Assembly: GCF_001187865.1 (NCBI RefSeq)
Contig: NZ_LGIT01000003.1
Span: 186,001-250,000 of the forward strand
Length of the DNA: 64,000 bases
Source of the DNA: Klebsiella sp. RIT-PI-d
GTDB taxonomy: Bacteria > Pseudomonadota > Gammaproteobacteria > Enterobacterales > Enterobacteriaceae
Direction: 5' to 3'
Positions 40,212-51,500 of this stretch are shown here, piece by piece. The translations under genes and the position numbers were made by a program. Every line of letters starts with the position of its first letter. The first letter of the stretch is position 1. The notes under the pieces were generated by a model. That model was not told the origin of the DNA and searched no databases. It worked only from the letters and a program-made list of their open reading frames with translations.

Positions 40212-42800
40212 ATGAGCGCCAATGGAAAAAAAAGATGTCGTCCCAGGCTACGACGTCTGGTTATTTTACAATGCATAAGCCTGCTTTTATGTCACTCAAA
40301 TAGCTATGCAGCCAATGAGAAAAAAAGCGTCTCTTTTTCTCAGGGTTTTATGCACTATTACGATAGCGGCATCGATCTTTCGCAGTTTGATGGCGCAGAG
40401 AAAATTCTTCCCGGTCAGTACAAACTTGAGATCTACAGCAACCAGAAAAAAGTCGATAGCTGGCCTGTTCGCTTTGTTGCGGCAAACAATGAGCAAGGGG
40501 TAAACGCGTGTTTAACGCCAGAAATGGTGATTCGCTTTGATGTTGACACATCAAAATTGCCGGAAAACTGGCAATCAACACCGTGTCTGATTCTGCCCGA
40601 CCTGATCCCGGGCGCAACGGTCAAGTACAATCAGGAAGATGAAAGGCTGGATGTAACGGTCCCACAGGCCATGCTGCTGAATACACCCGAAGGATATATC
40701 AGCCCGGAGTTGTGGGATAACGGTGTTCCAGCACTGACCGCATCTTATTCGATAAGCGCCTCCAGCACGCACTACCGTGAACCGCAGCAGGAGACGGCTA
40801 ATTACGGCTATGGCAACCTTCTCACCTCTCTGGACTTAGGCGCATGGCGTTTTACAACCTATGACAGCGCGCACATGCAGAATAATGGCCAGGGAAATGA
40901 TTATGAGCATATCCAGGCTTATGCGGAGCGTGCGATTGCGTCCTGGCAATCTCAGATAACGCTCGGCGATCTCAGCACCACAGGTGATTTTTTTGATACC
41001 ACCGGCATCCGCGGCGTTCGCCTGTCAACTGACGATCGTATGCTACCTGATTCCGTACGCAACTATGCGCCGATTGTCCGCGGCATGGCAAACAGCAACG
41101 CCACGGTGACCATTAAGCAAGCCGGTAATACGATTTATGAGAAAGTTGTGCCACCGGGTGAATTCGCCATTAGCGATCTGTACGCAACCGGCTATAGCGG
41201 CGATCTTGAAGTCACGGTTAAGGAAACTGATGGTAAACAGACATCGTTTGTTGTCCCGTACTCCAGCGTGCCTCAGCTATTACGTGAAGGCTATTATCGC
41301 TATTCCTTTGTCGCAGGTAATATTCGTAATACTAATCTTTCTGAGGACCCATCGCTAATAGAAAGCACCCTGCAATATGGCCTGATGAATAATCTGACCG
41401 GCTATATAGGCGGACAAAACGCTTTTGACGGCGATTATATGGCCCTGATGGGCGGTCTCGCGGTGAATACCTGGCTGGGCGCGGTGGGTATCGACGTTAC
41501 GCGTTCATTTGTCGACTTCGACGATATGCCAGAAACAGGAAGTTGCGGCCGGTTCTGCGATATGAGCCTGCGAATTAGTCTTTCCCGAAATATGGTGGAA
41601 ACCGGCACCAATTTCAGCCTGATTGGTTATCGCTATTCCAGCAAAAATTATTACTCATTAAGTGATGCTATCAACCTGAAACAGGCGATTGAATCGGGGC
41701 AACAGGATGCTAATCCGGATCGTTATCGTGAAAGGCTGGAAGCCAACATTAACCAGATGCTGCCGGACGGTTGGGGAAGTTTTTATGTCAGCGGCTTCGT
41801 AGGTAATGTCTGGAATGAGAAGCTGTCTCACACTGATAAATCCAACTTCACCCTGGGTTATAACAATCAGTTTGGTAGCACCAACTGGGGGATCTCAGTC
41901 AGCCGAACGGACAATGATGAAGGAGGACATGATGATACGATTTATCTCAACGTCTCCTTACCTCTGGGTCACCGTTATGAGAAGAAAGCACACCTGACGG
42001 CCAATCTTAGCTATAACAGCGATGAGGCAAATTTCCGTACGGCACTGAACGGCTCTGCCGGAGAGTATTCACAGTTAGGTTTTGGTGGCTATTTCAGCCA
42101 GTCAAATACTCCTGACACCAACTTTGGTATGAATCTTTCATGGACCGGTGACAGCGCGACAACAGGAATGTCCTATAGCCAGTCTCGTGATTCATTTATG
42201 GGCGGCATTAATATAAATGGCGGTATTGTCGCGCACCCAGGCGGGATTAACTTTGCGCCTTTATTAAGCGACACTATCGGTATCGTTGAAGCGAAAGGAG
42301 CGGAAGGTTCGCACATCTACCCTGATTCGAGAGCCGTCATTAAAGACAATGGTTATGGCATCGTCAGTTACCTGACGCCATACAAATATAATGATGTATT
42401 CCTCGATCCGAAAGGTACAGCGATGAGTGTAGATGTTGATGACACACGCCGTAAAATCGTTCCAACCGCAGGCTCGGCAGTTTTAATAAAAATGGGGACG
42501 CAACAAAATAAGCAGATGCTGGTTTATTTCCAACATGATCAAAATGAGTCTATTCCTTTTGGCGCATCGATCAATGATGCCGAATTAAAAAATATTGGCA
42601 TTGTCGGACAAGGTGGTATGGCCATGATTCCATTAAATAATGGAAGCAATACCTTTGTTATTCAATGGAATAAAGACAAGCAGAAAAGACAATGTACCGT
42701 GAACTATCAATATAAAGCTAAAGAGAAAGCAGAAGAGTCAGCGCAGGACGATATCAATGCGCTCACCATTCCATGCTACGACTCCGGGGTTAAAAAATGA
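40212..42800 (+). CDS. Outer-membrane fimbrial usher
   Basis: 862 residues. Signal ends near residue 33 (NSYA). N-terminal chaperone-binding domain with IDLSQFDGAEKILPGQYKL (about 54-72) and a Cys pair, then a 24-strand barrel with plug (about 150-680), and C-terminal domains ending with a Cys pair around QCTVNYQYK and TIPCYDS. The start ATG at 40212 has AGGA 7-10 nt upstream. The adhesin gene overlaps its stop by ATGA. Confidence 0.96.
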   Translation: MSANGKKRCRPRLRRLVILQCISLLLCHSNSYAANEKKSVSFSQGFMHYYDSGIDLSQFDGAEKILPGQYKLEIYSNQKKVDSWPVRFVAANNEQGVNACLTPEMVIRFDVDTSKLPENWQSTPCLILPDLIPGATVKYNQEDERLDVTVPQAMLLNTPEGYISPELWDNGVPALTASYSISASSTHYREPQQETANYGYGNLLTSLDLGAWRFTTYDSAHMQNNGQGNDYEHIQAYAERAIASWQSQITLGDLSTTGDFFDTTGIRGVRLSTDDRMLPDSVRNYAPIVRGMANSNATVTIKQAGNTIYEKVVPPGEFAISDLYATGYSGDLEVTVKETDGKQTSFVVPYSSVPQLLREGYYRYSFVAGNIRNTNLSEDPSLIESTLQYGLMNNLTGYIGGQNAFDGDYMALMGGLAVNTWLGAVGIDVTRSFVDFDDMPETGSCGRFCDMSLRISLSRNMVETGTNFSLIGYRYSSKNYYSLSDAINLKQAIESGQQDANPDRYRERLEANINQMLPDGWGSFYVSGFVGNVWNEKLSHTDKSNFTLGYNNQFGSTNWGISVSRTDNDEGGHDDTIYLNVSLPLGHRYEKKAHLTANLSYNSDEANFRTALNGSAGEYSQLGFGGYFSQSNTPDTNFGMNLSWTGDSATTGMSYSQSRDSFMGGININGGIVAHPGGINFAPLLSDTIGIVEAKGAEGSHIYPDSRAVIKDNGYGIVSYLTPYKYNDVFLDPKGTAMSVDVDDTRRKIVPTAGSAVLIKMGTQQNKQMLVYFQHDQNESIPFGASINDAELKNIGIVGQGGMAMIPLNNGSNTFVIQWNKDKQKRQCTVNYQYKAKEKAEESAQDDINALTIPCYDSGVKK

Positions 42801-43795
42801 GTAAGATTTTACAACATATATCCTCAGCACTATTAATTATGCTGCTGGCCTGCTCAGTAGTAAAGGCAGCAACCTGTAGGCTTAATTCTGCAGAGTCTAT
42901 CTTAAACATTGCTGACGACATTACGCTTAACCCTGCTGATAAAGGCGCGGCGGGTACAGTCTTATGGTCAAAAACGTTTCCGATGCCTGATGTTAAATAT
43001 ATCTGTGATACGGATAATTCAACAATATGGCACTCGACATACAGTCGTAATTATATTAGCACCGCCCAGGATAACGTATACGCGACTGAAATCCCTGGGA
43101 TCGGCATACGAATTAAATGGCCAGCAAACGGCGCAGGCGTCTGGATCCCCGGCAACTCCACTTCGCTGGTGTGTAAAACCGGCTGCTCCATAACAGGAAA
43201 TACAGTGCTGATTGAATTTGTGCAAACCGGAACGTTAAATCAGGGTGAAAGTTATATTCCGGCAGGGGAGATAGCGAAAGCTACTGTATCGCCGACCGCC
43301 AATACCAATGATAAATTACAGATCATGGCAATTAATTTTGGCTCATCGATTAAGGTCGTGACCCGCTCATGTGCTATTTATCCATCCAGCAATAGTATCG
43401 ATCTGGGTTCATATGACCTGGCTTATTTTTCCAACAGCGCCTCAAGTCAAGGAGAGAAAAAAACATTCAATATTACTATTTCATGCCCTACTCCTGCCGA
43501 CGTTTTATTGACCTTCACCTCTACTGCTAAAATACCTTTTGGCACCGGAAAAGGGATAATTGGTGTGGAAAAAGGCGATGGCTATGCCACTAATTTTGCT
43601 ATCAGGCTTTATGAGAAATTGTCAGGATATTCTACATTGCTCGTTCTCGACAAGGTCTATGAATATAACGTTCCTTCCAGTTTAACTAAAACATACGAAG
43701 CGCAAATTTATGTCCCTGGCGGAATAAATCGTAAGACAGAATTAGGCGCAGGAAATATCGTCGGCGCCATCCAATATACTATGTTGATTCAATAA
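42797..43795 (+). CDS. Fimbrial tip adhesin, two-domain
   Basis: 332 residues. Signal (MSKILQHISSALLIMLLACSVVKA). A lectin-like N-terminal domain (about 25-185) is followed by a pilin domain (about 190-332) with a Cys pair in RSCAIYPS and ISCPTPAD and C-terminal GAIQYTMLIQ. In order and size (pilin, chaperone, usher, adhesin of about 330-345 residues) the operon matches F17/GafD fimbriae, whose GlcNAc-binding adhesin is F17G. Ligand here is not known. Overlaps the usher by 4 bp. Confidence 0.9.
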   Translation: MSKILQHISSALLIMLLACSVVKAATCRLNSAESILNIADDITLNPADKGAAGTVLWSKTFPMPDVKYICDTDNSTIWHSTYSRNYISTAQDNVYATEIPGIGIRIKWPANGAGVWIPGNSTSLVCKTGCSITGNTVLIEFVQTGTLNQGESYIPAGEIAKATVSPTANTNDKLQIMAINFGSSIKVVTRSCAIYPSSNSIDLGSYDLAYFSNSASSQGEKKTFNITISCPTPADVLLTFTSTAKIPFGTGKGIIGVEKGDGYATNFAIRLYEKLSGYSTLLVLDKVYEYNVPSSLTKTYEAQIYVPGGINRKTELGAGNIVGAIQYTMLIQ

Positions 43796-43805
43796 TAAGG
43801 AAATT

Positions 43806-45539
43806 ATGTCTATTCAACACTATAAAAAACTGCTTTTAGCGCTGCCCTTTATTTCAACAGCCTACGCTATTGAGTTACCGCCAGGACAGCAAAATAAACA
43901 AGAGCTTGACCGTCTTGAAAGGCAAAATAATCAGGCATTAATCGAAGATGCGAAACGCACAGAACAACGATTACAACAGCAACGCACCATAAGCCAGGGC
44001 GAGCAGCCGGCGAAAGAGGAAGACTCGTCGTCGTGGAAATTCAAAATTGATAAAATCGTTATCCTTGACGATGATCTTTTTGAAGATGCGCCTCAGCGTG
44101 TTGCCATCATTGAGCGCTATCAGGGTAAAGAATTAGGTAAAGCCGATATCTTTAATCTGGTCCGCGAACTGACTAACTTTTATATTGCACGTGGCTATGT
44201 CACTACCCTGGTTGGCATTGAGCCGGGTAATTTAAAGGAAGGTACGTTAACCCTGCGCGTCCTGTGGGGAAAAATTGATACGCTCAAAGCTAATGGTAAA
44301 GAGCCGGGATTTCGCCAGCGTACACGTTTATTTACCGCATATCCTTTTGCAAAAGGAAATGTTCTCAATATGCAGGATATTGACCAGGCCGTTGAAAACC
44401 TGATGCGCGTCTCTGGTCGGGATAACATTCAGTTGATCCCATCTGTTGTTAATGCCAGTTCCGATTTAAACCTTATTACCCAACCTGTCTTTCCATTATC
44501 TTTAGCGACAGGCTTGAATAACTCCGGCTCAAAATCCAGTGGCTGGCAGCAGTATTATGGCAGTGCCACCCTAAAGGACATCGCAGGTCTTAATGATATT
44601 TTTAATGCTTATTATTCATGGAACAACCTTAATAACAGCGAAGACAGCCAGGATTCGTTGTCGTTAAGTTACAGTATTCCGCTTGGGTACTGGGGAGTCG
44701 ATCTTTCATATTATAAATCCAGCTATGATAAGATGATTGGTGGTTATTATGGCGGCTATGATAGCGATGGACATTCTGAGCGTTCTTCTATACGGGTAAG
44801 CAGAATGCTTACCCGTAATGCGTCCGGTAAAACCAGTATGTGGGCGAAGTTCGAAAAACGCCAAAACTATAACGGTATTGAAGGCGATCAGATTGATGTC
44901 AGCTCTAAAACCTACTCATCGCTATCTTCCGGCATAACATGGGTCGGTGCATTACTGGGAGGATGGTTCTATGGTGATGTTGGCGCATCATTCGGCACCC
45001 CCTGGTCTAATGCTACCTGGAAAAATGATAAAGATCTTGATGGTTTTGACGTCAATTATATTAGATATAATGGAATAGCCAGTTGGTCACGACCACTATT
45101 TCAGTTTGGCCGCCTGGGTATTAATTATGAACTGAATACGGGTTTTCAGTATACCAATAATACTCTGGTTAGTGATTATAAAATGACGCTGGGCGACGAG
45201 TATTCTGTGCGTGGTTTTAAAGATGATTCACTGATGGTGGACAGCGGTGCCTGGATTGCCAATACGCTTAATTTTCCCTTCGATATTAATATTGCGGGTA
45301 TTTACCAGCTTACGCCCTATCTGGGTTATGACCTTGGTTTTGCTAAAGATAACTGTCCCGAAGGCGTTAATGCCTGCGACAGCCAGTTTATGATGGGGGC
45401 GGGTGTGGGGGTGAAAGCCTCTGGCCGGTTTTTCTCATCATCGGTGGCTGCGGGTTGGCCGGTTAAAAAACCAGACTCAATGGACAAAAATACTGTCGAT
45501 AACACGGTGGTTTACTACAAGTTGGAAGTTAATTTTTAA
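43806..45539 (+). CDS. TpsB outer-membrane transporter (FhaC/ShlB family)
   Basis: 577 residues. Signal to about residue 19 (STAYA), a charged coiled N-terminal segment (KQELDRLERQNNQALIEDA), two POTRA domains (about 75-230; FYIARGYVTTLVGIEPGNL is the ShlB-type POTRA signature) and a 16-strand barrel. The lid-loop motif VRGF is present in EYSVRGFKDDSLM (about 465). Secretes the TpsA encoded 14 bp downstream. It starts 10 bp after the adhesin stop with AAGGA at a normal distance, so it is part of the fimbrial transcript. Confidence 0.96.
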   Translation: MSIQHYKKLLLALPFISTAYAIELPPGQQNKQELDRLERQNNQALIEDAKRTEQRLQQQRTISQGEQPAKEEDSSSWKFKIDKIVILDDDLFEDAPQRVAIIERYQGKELGKADIFNLVRELTNFYIARGYVTTLVGIEPGNLKEGTLTLRVLWGKIDTLKANGKEPGFRQRTRLFTAYPFAKGNVLNMQDIDQAVENLMRVSGRDNIQLIPSVVNASSDLNLITQPVFPLSLATGLNNSGSKSSGWQQYYGSATLKDIAGLNDIFNAYYSWNNLNNSEDSQDSLSLSYSIPLGYWGVDLSYYKSSYDKMIGGYYGGYDSDGHSERSSIRVSRMLTRNASGKTSMWAKFEKRQNYNGIEGDQIDVSSKTYSSLSSGITWVGALLGGWFYGDVGASFGTPWSNATWKNDKDLDGFDVNYIRYNGIASWSRPLFQFGRLGINYELNTGFQYTNNTLVSDYKMTLGDEYSVRGFKDDSLMVDSGAWIANTLNFPFDINIAGIYQLTPYLGYDLGFAKDNCPEGVNACDSQFMMGAGVGVKASGRFFSSSVAAGWPVKKPDSMDKNTVDNTVVYYKLEVNF

Positions 45540-45553
45540 ATAAAGGATGAATT

Positions 45554-48500
45554 ATGAAAAGAAAAGTTAAGTCGAAACACAAAATAACTGCCGGGACGCT
45601 ACACAAACATTTATGTCCTGTTTATCTGTCGCTGGCCGGCGTATTTTCTGTCGGCGCGGAAGCGACAACTACACCAGATTCAAAACAGACCAATGGCCCA
45701 ACGATGGGCCAGACGGCCAACGGCACGCCGATGATCAATATCGCCGATCCTAATGCCAGAGGTATTTCTCACAACAAATTCGATCAATTTAATGTTGATA
45801 AGCAAGGAATGGTTTTTAACAACAGTATGCAGGACGGCGTAACAAAAATTGGCGGCTATGCCATTAAAAACGCCCAGTTGCAACAGGAAGCCAGCGCGAT
45901 TATTAGTGAAGTCACTGGTGCGAAAGCCTCCTACATTAACGGCACAATGGAAGTTTTCGGTAAAAAGGCCGACATCATTATTGCTAATGAAAACGGGATC
46001 AGCGTCAACGGCGCAACAACTATCAATGCGAATAGCCTTACTCTGAGTACCGGCAAAGTACAGATGAAAGACGACGGCAACTTTATGCTGGCCGTTCAAA
46101 AAGGTAATGTTGAGATTACCGGCCAGGGTATTTCTACTGAGGGACTAAGTTATTTCGATATTGTCAGCCGCAGTGCTCAGTTACAGGGGGAAATCGCCGG
46201 GGCCGCTGATGTGAAAGTTCTGGCGGGTAAGAATGATTATGATTTAGCGGGCCGAACTCATACGGTTAATAGTAAAGGTGATAACCAGACGCCTGGCGTC
46301 GCTATTGATGGCAGTACATTGGGTTCAATGTACGGCGGCAAGATCCAGTTGATCAGTACTGAATCCGGCGCAGGCGTACGTCATGCGGGTGCCATTATTG
46401 CCAGCAAAGATATTGAAATCAGCGCCGATGGCGATATTTCGCTGACTACGCTACATAGCGATCAAGGAATTAAGATTGCCGGTAATAATATCGCCTTAAA
46501 TAAGGATGGCGAAGGTAAAGGGGGGACCGAAGCGCAAAACGATATTATTATTAATGCGCTGGCTGGTACGACCATCAACAACGATATACTCTCTCATTCC
46601 GGGATCATCCGTATTGATGCCTCTTCACTCCTGCAAAATGCCGCGGCGCTGATTACTGAAAGCGCAGCTAACACGTCAGTACCCGCGATTCAGATTAACG
46701 TTGCCGGGCAATACACCCTCAACGGCGGGCTTAAAGCGCTTGATGCTAATGGTAATGTCATTAAAGACGGTGTAGTCACGCTGAGAAATGGCGATTTTGT
46801 CGTTCTGGTAAACGGTCAGGAAACGGCCTTTACCAGTGTGGTCTCCGATGCTGAAATAGTCAGCCATAGCGGTGATATTGCTATCAATGCCAAGGGAATG
46901 AGCAATAATGGCGTCATTATCGCCAAAAAAGGCACATTGCAGATCAATCTGCAAGATGCCTTTGAAAACAACGGCTCAATTAATGCAACCGGAGATATAA
47001 CCGTTGCATCCGGAAACATGAAGAACAATGGGATCTTGTATGCAACTGGCATTCAGACGCTGAGCGTTGCGACCCTGGAAAATAATGGCCGGCTGTTTGC
47101 TGATAAACAGCTGGTAATGAACGCCAGCGCACTCAACAATAGGGGGATTATAGGTGTTAATCAGGGCAAATTAGATGTTACGATCACTGGCAATCTGAAT
47201 AATAGCGGTACGATTAGCGGCGATGATGCTGAGTTATTGTTAACAGCTGATGGTGATATAACCAACGATGGAAACATTATCAGCAATAAGCAGGACGTCA
47301 AAGTTAGCAGCAAAAATAAGTCGATCGCCAACCGAGGAAAAATCGAAGGCCGCACTACTACAATAACGACCGCCGCCGCTGGCGCACAGATAAATAACAG
47401 CGGTAATATTAGCGCGAAGCAACAGTTGCAGATTAAGACAACAACGCTCAGCAATAGTAATGGTGGTCAACTGAGCAGCGGCGGCAATATGGAGCTTGCT
47501 TTCAGTAAACAAATGATTAACTCAGGCGAGGCGCAAATTCTTGCCGATGGCATGTTAAACATTCGCGGTGAGTCGGGTTCAACCCTGACGAATGAAAGTG
47601 GCGGCTGGATACAGGGCGACTCGGTCAGTGTTGACGGAATTACATCACTGACTAACTCAGGTGAAGGCGTATTGATCGCCACTAATGAAATGAAACTGGG
47701 TGCGCTTGATACACTAACCAACGATGGCGCAACAATTCAGGGTGGTCATCTCTCTATTTCAGACGTGAATATTCTGAATAATATTAACGGCAGTACGCTT
47801 TATGCGAATGAAAGTATCGTACTGGATAATATTAAGACATTCAACAATGATAACTCGCTGGTCGTCTCCGATGGGGAACTTACCGTTGCTACAGTAAAAA
47901 CGCTGAATAATAGTAATGGCGGAAGCCTCTCAGGAAGCGTAAAAGCCGCTCTTTCAGACATTGATACGCTTAATAATATTACTGGTTCGGTAATTGCTTC
48001 GGATACCCTGGTTGATATTAAAAAGGTCAAAACACTGACTAACGCCAGTGACGCGGTTATCTCATCAATGGGCGATATCAAGCTCGATAATATTACCACG
48101 CTCAATAACGATGCCGTTATCATTAGTGAAGGGAATATTAGCCTTACCAATGGTGATACGTTTAAAAATCAGGGTATTGTTCAGGCCGGAGCCGATTTAG
48201 TTATTAGTCATCTTCGCAGCCTGATTAACCAGGGAAGTGGAAATGTCTTAATGGCGTTAGGCAACCTCACGTTTACCGATATTGAATCCCTGGTTAATAC
48301 CGATCATGCCGTCATTACGACAGGTATGAATGCTGTACTGAGTGCGATTGGCGTGGTGACCAATAATGGAGCAGGCATCATTCAGGCGCAGGATGGTAAA
48401 ATTGAGATTTCTGCTACTACGCTCAATAACTCAGGTTCAGTTCCTACTGATAGCGGTGTAGACGACGTTTCTACTATTGTGTCCAGTGGTGACATCATTA

Positions 48501-51500
48501 TCAATGCAGATACGGTAAATAATAGCGATCAGGCCGTTATCGTCGCCAGCGACGGCGATTTGACCCTGAATATTACGAAACAGCTTAATAACAGTGCTCG
48601 TGCCGTACTGATTAGCGATTATAAAACAACCATCAATGCGCATAATAGTATTGTCAATAATAAAGACTCTGCACTTATTGGTGGTACAGATGTTTCTATT
48701 ACCAGCGATACGCTGAATAATACTGCAAGCAGCAGTGTTAGTGCTGAAAACTCATTAAATATAGAGACTGCGCATCTCGATAACGCTGACGGGCTTCTCG
48801 AGTCGGCGATGACGCTGGCACTTGATGTTGTTGATAGTATTTATCTTAATGATACTAACGGCGATATCCATGCTGGACAATCACTGGATATTACGACTCA
48901 GGGCGGCTTTACCAATGATAGCGGAATAGAAGCGCTGGGCGACCTGAATATTCATGCAAAAGATGCCTTTGTAAACAAACAATCCATCATTAGCGCAGGC
49001 GATCTGAATGTTGATGCAGCCAGCATTACTAATGAGGCAAACACATTATTGTGGACAATGGGCGATATGAGCCTTGATGCGAGAAGTGGAACCTTCGTTA
49101 ATAAAATGAAAGGTAATATTCTCAGCATGGGTGACATCTCAATTATTGCTAAAGAGATCTGGAACTACGCTGCGATTATTCGCGCAGAGAAAGACATTAA
49201 TCTTGATGCCGAAACCATCAAAAACGAAAGTACCTATACTGGCGGTGACGTGACCCAGACGGTCACGCAGGATTCATCTGGTTATTACAGCGAGGTTGAG
49301 CATCTTACCACCAAAACCAACTACCAAACTACTTTCCATATTCCAGTGCTGGCATCAGATATCGCTCTTGATACACTGGCGGAAATTAGTGCTGGCGGCA
49401 ATATCAATATTAACCAGCGCGATATTTATGAAACACATGACGTTATCAATGAAGGAGGGCTAATTCAGGCGGGCCACGATGTTACTATTACGGGCAATAT
49501 CTATAACTCACCTAAATATGTTTCAGAGTCCGTCTATGATTATCTGAAAATTGCCCTCTCTTCACCCATTACCGTTAAATATGACTGGGGAGTCATTGAA
49601 GGAAAACACAAAACCACATTGACTTTTAACTCTCTGTATCAGTATTTAAACTATCTTTTTGGCAATGGCTCACCAGCAACATCAAATGGCGGTGAAAATC
49701 CTGAAAAGAATCGCGTATATAAAACCCTCGTCGATGCTGCAAAAGATTCAACGCAGTTAAAAAGCATTATGAACAAAATCTTCGGTGAGACCTGGATGAC
49801 CGAAGATTATTCAACGCTAAGAAATGACTGGACTAGCATTACTCAGGCCGATAATCAGCCATTGAAAGACGGGATGATCTATTTCGTTCCGCTGGAAAAA
49901 GGCGAAATTACCGCCGGACGTGATTTTACACAGAATGGCGGTACCATTAACAACGGTATTGCTGAGGCCGGAACAATCAATCAGGGTGCTGGCATTACTG
50001 ATGTGGCTGTGGGCGAGTACACTGTCGATACCGCGATAGCCGGGTACGATATTAAAGTCAATACCAAGAGTATTGACGAATTAAGTATGGGTATCAGCCC
50101 CTTGCCGACAATAAAAGATTTGGTTGCTATTCCAGGCATGTTTGAGATTTCTACCGATTTCAAAAAAGCATCCGAAGCTGAGAAAAATGGTACCGAATAT
50201 TCCGCGCCAGCTAACAATATCGTGCCAATTTTCGAAACACGTCCGAGCATGATCGATCAGAGTGAATTTACCGGCTCTGACTATTTCTTCGATCAGGTAG
50301 GCTACGATCCGGTTAATCCGATTAACGTTATTGGTGATAATTACTTTACTTCTGAGCTTATCCGCCGTGAAGTTAGTGGCGCTGTCGGCAGTTTCTTCGC
50401 TGTCAGAGACGGGCTGGAAGGTGATGAGTTAGTACAACAGTTTATGGATAACGCGGGTGTCGCAGCGGCAGACAGTGAGCTGGGTCTGGTGGTCGGACAG
50501 CCGCTGACGGATGAGCAAAAAAATAATCTCGACCAGGATATCGTCTGGTTCGTTAGCCAGAATCTGAACGGTGTTGAGGTCATGGTGCCGGTCGTCTATC
50601 TGTGCCCGGAAACGCTTAAACAAATTGAATCCGGCGAAGTCAGTAACGGTTCTGCGGCAATTAATGCGGGCAATAATGTTAACGTTGATGCCGATGCAAT
50701 TAATAATATGAATGGTTCTATCCACTCTGGTGGTGACATGACGTTGGTCTCCGACGGCGATATTAATAATGTCAGCAACGGGATGGATGCCGGGATCTCT
50801 GCGGGTGGTAATATTGATATGACGACCACTAATGGCGATATCAATAATACTGGCGCGGCCATTAAAGCTGATGGTGATATTGACATGTCTGCAGAGAATG
50901 GCGATATCACCATGACGGCAAGCGTAGGTCGTGATGAAAGTGGTAATCAGAAGATCCATGCTAACGATGATGGCGTAAGCGCTGGCGGCTCTATATCGAT
51001 GGAGGCGGAGTCCATTACCTCAAACGCCTCGGATATCACCGCAGGCGAAGATATCTCTCTGAAAGCGACCGATGGCGATGTCACTTTTAACGATCTCCAT
51101 GAGATGCGAGCTGACCGCACCATTGACAGCGAGATCACCGGCGCAGCCAGTTATAAGATCACGGACACCAAAAATACCACCGGGACAGCCATCGGCTCAA
51201 ACGTCTCGGCGGGCGGCAACATGACTATCGATGCCAGCAACGATGTGATAATGGAAGGTGGCACTTATTCTGCCGACACCGGCAGCATCAAGGCAGGCAA
51301 CGATGTCACGCTGAAAACGTCAGAAGATGTGGCGCTGGAGGAACAGAGCATTACCTCTCGTCAGTTCATCGCAGAAGCCAGCGCCAGCGGTGTCGGTCAA
51401 ACGATTGAAGCGGGTTACGGTCGGAACGAAGGTACGAGCACCAGTAAAACCTCCGGTGATTACACCAGCGCAGGTTCTGAAGGTAAGTCCCAATCCGCCG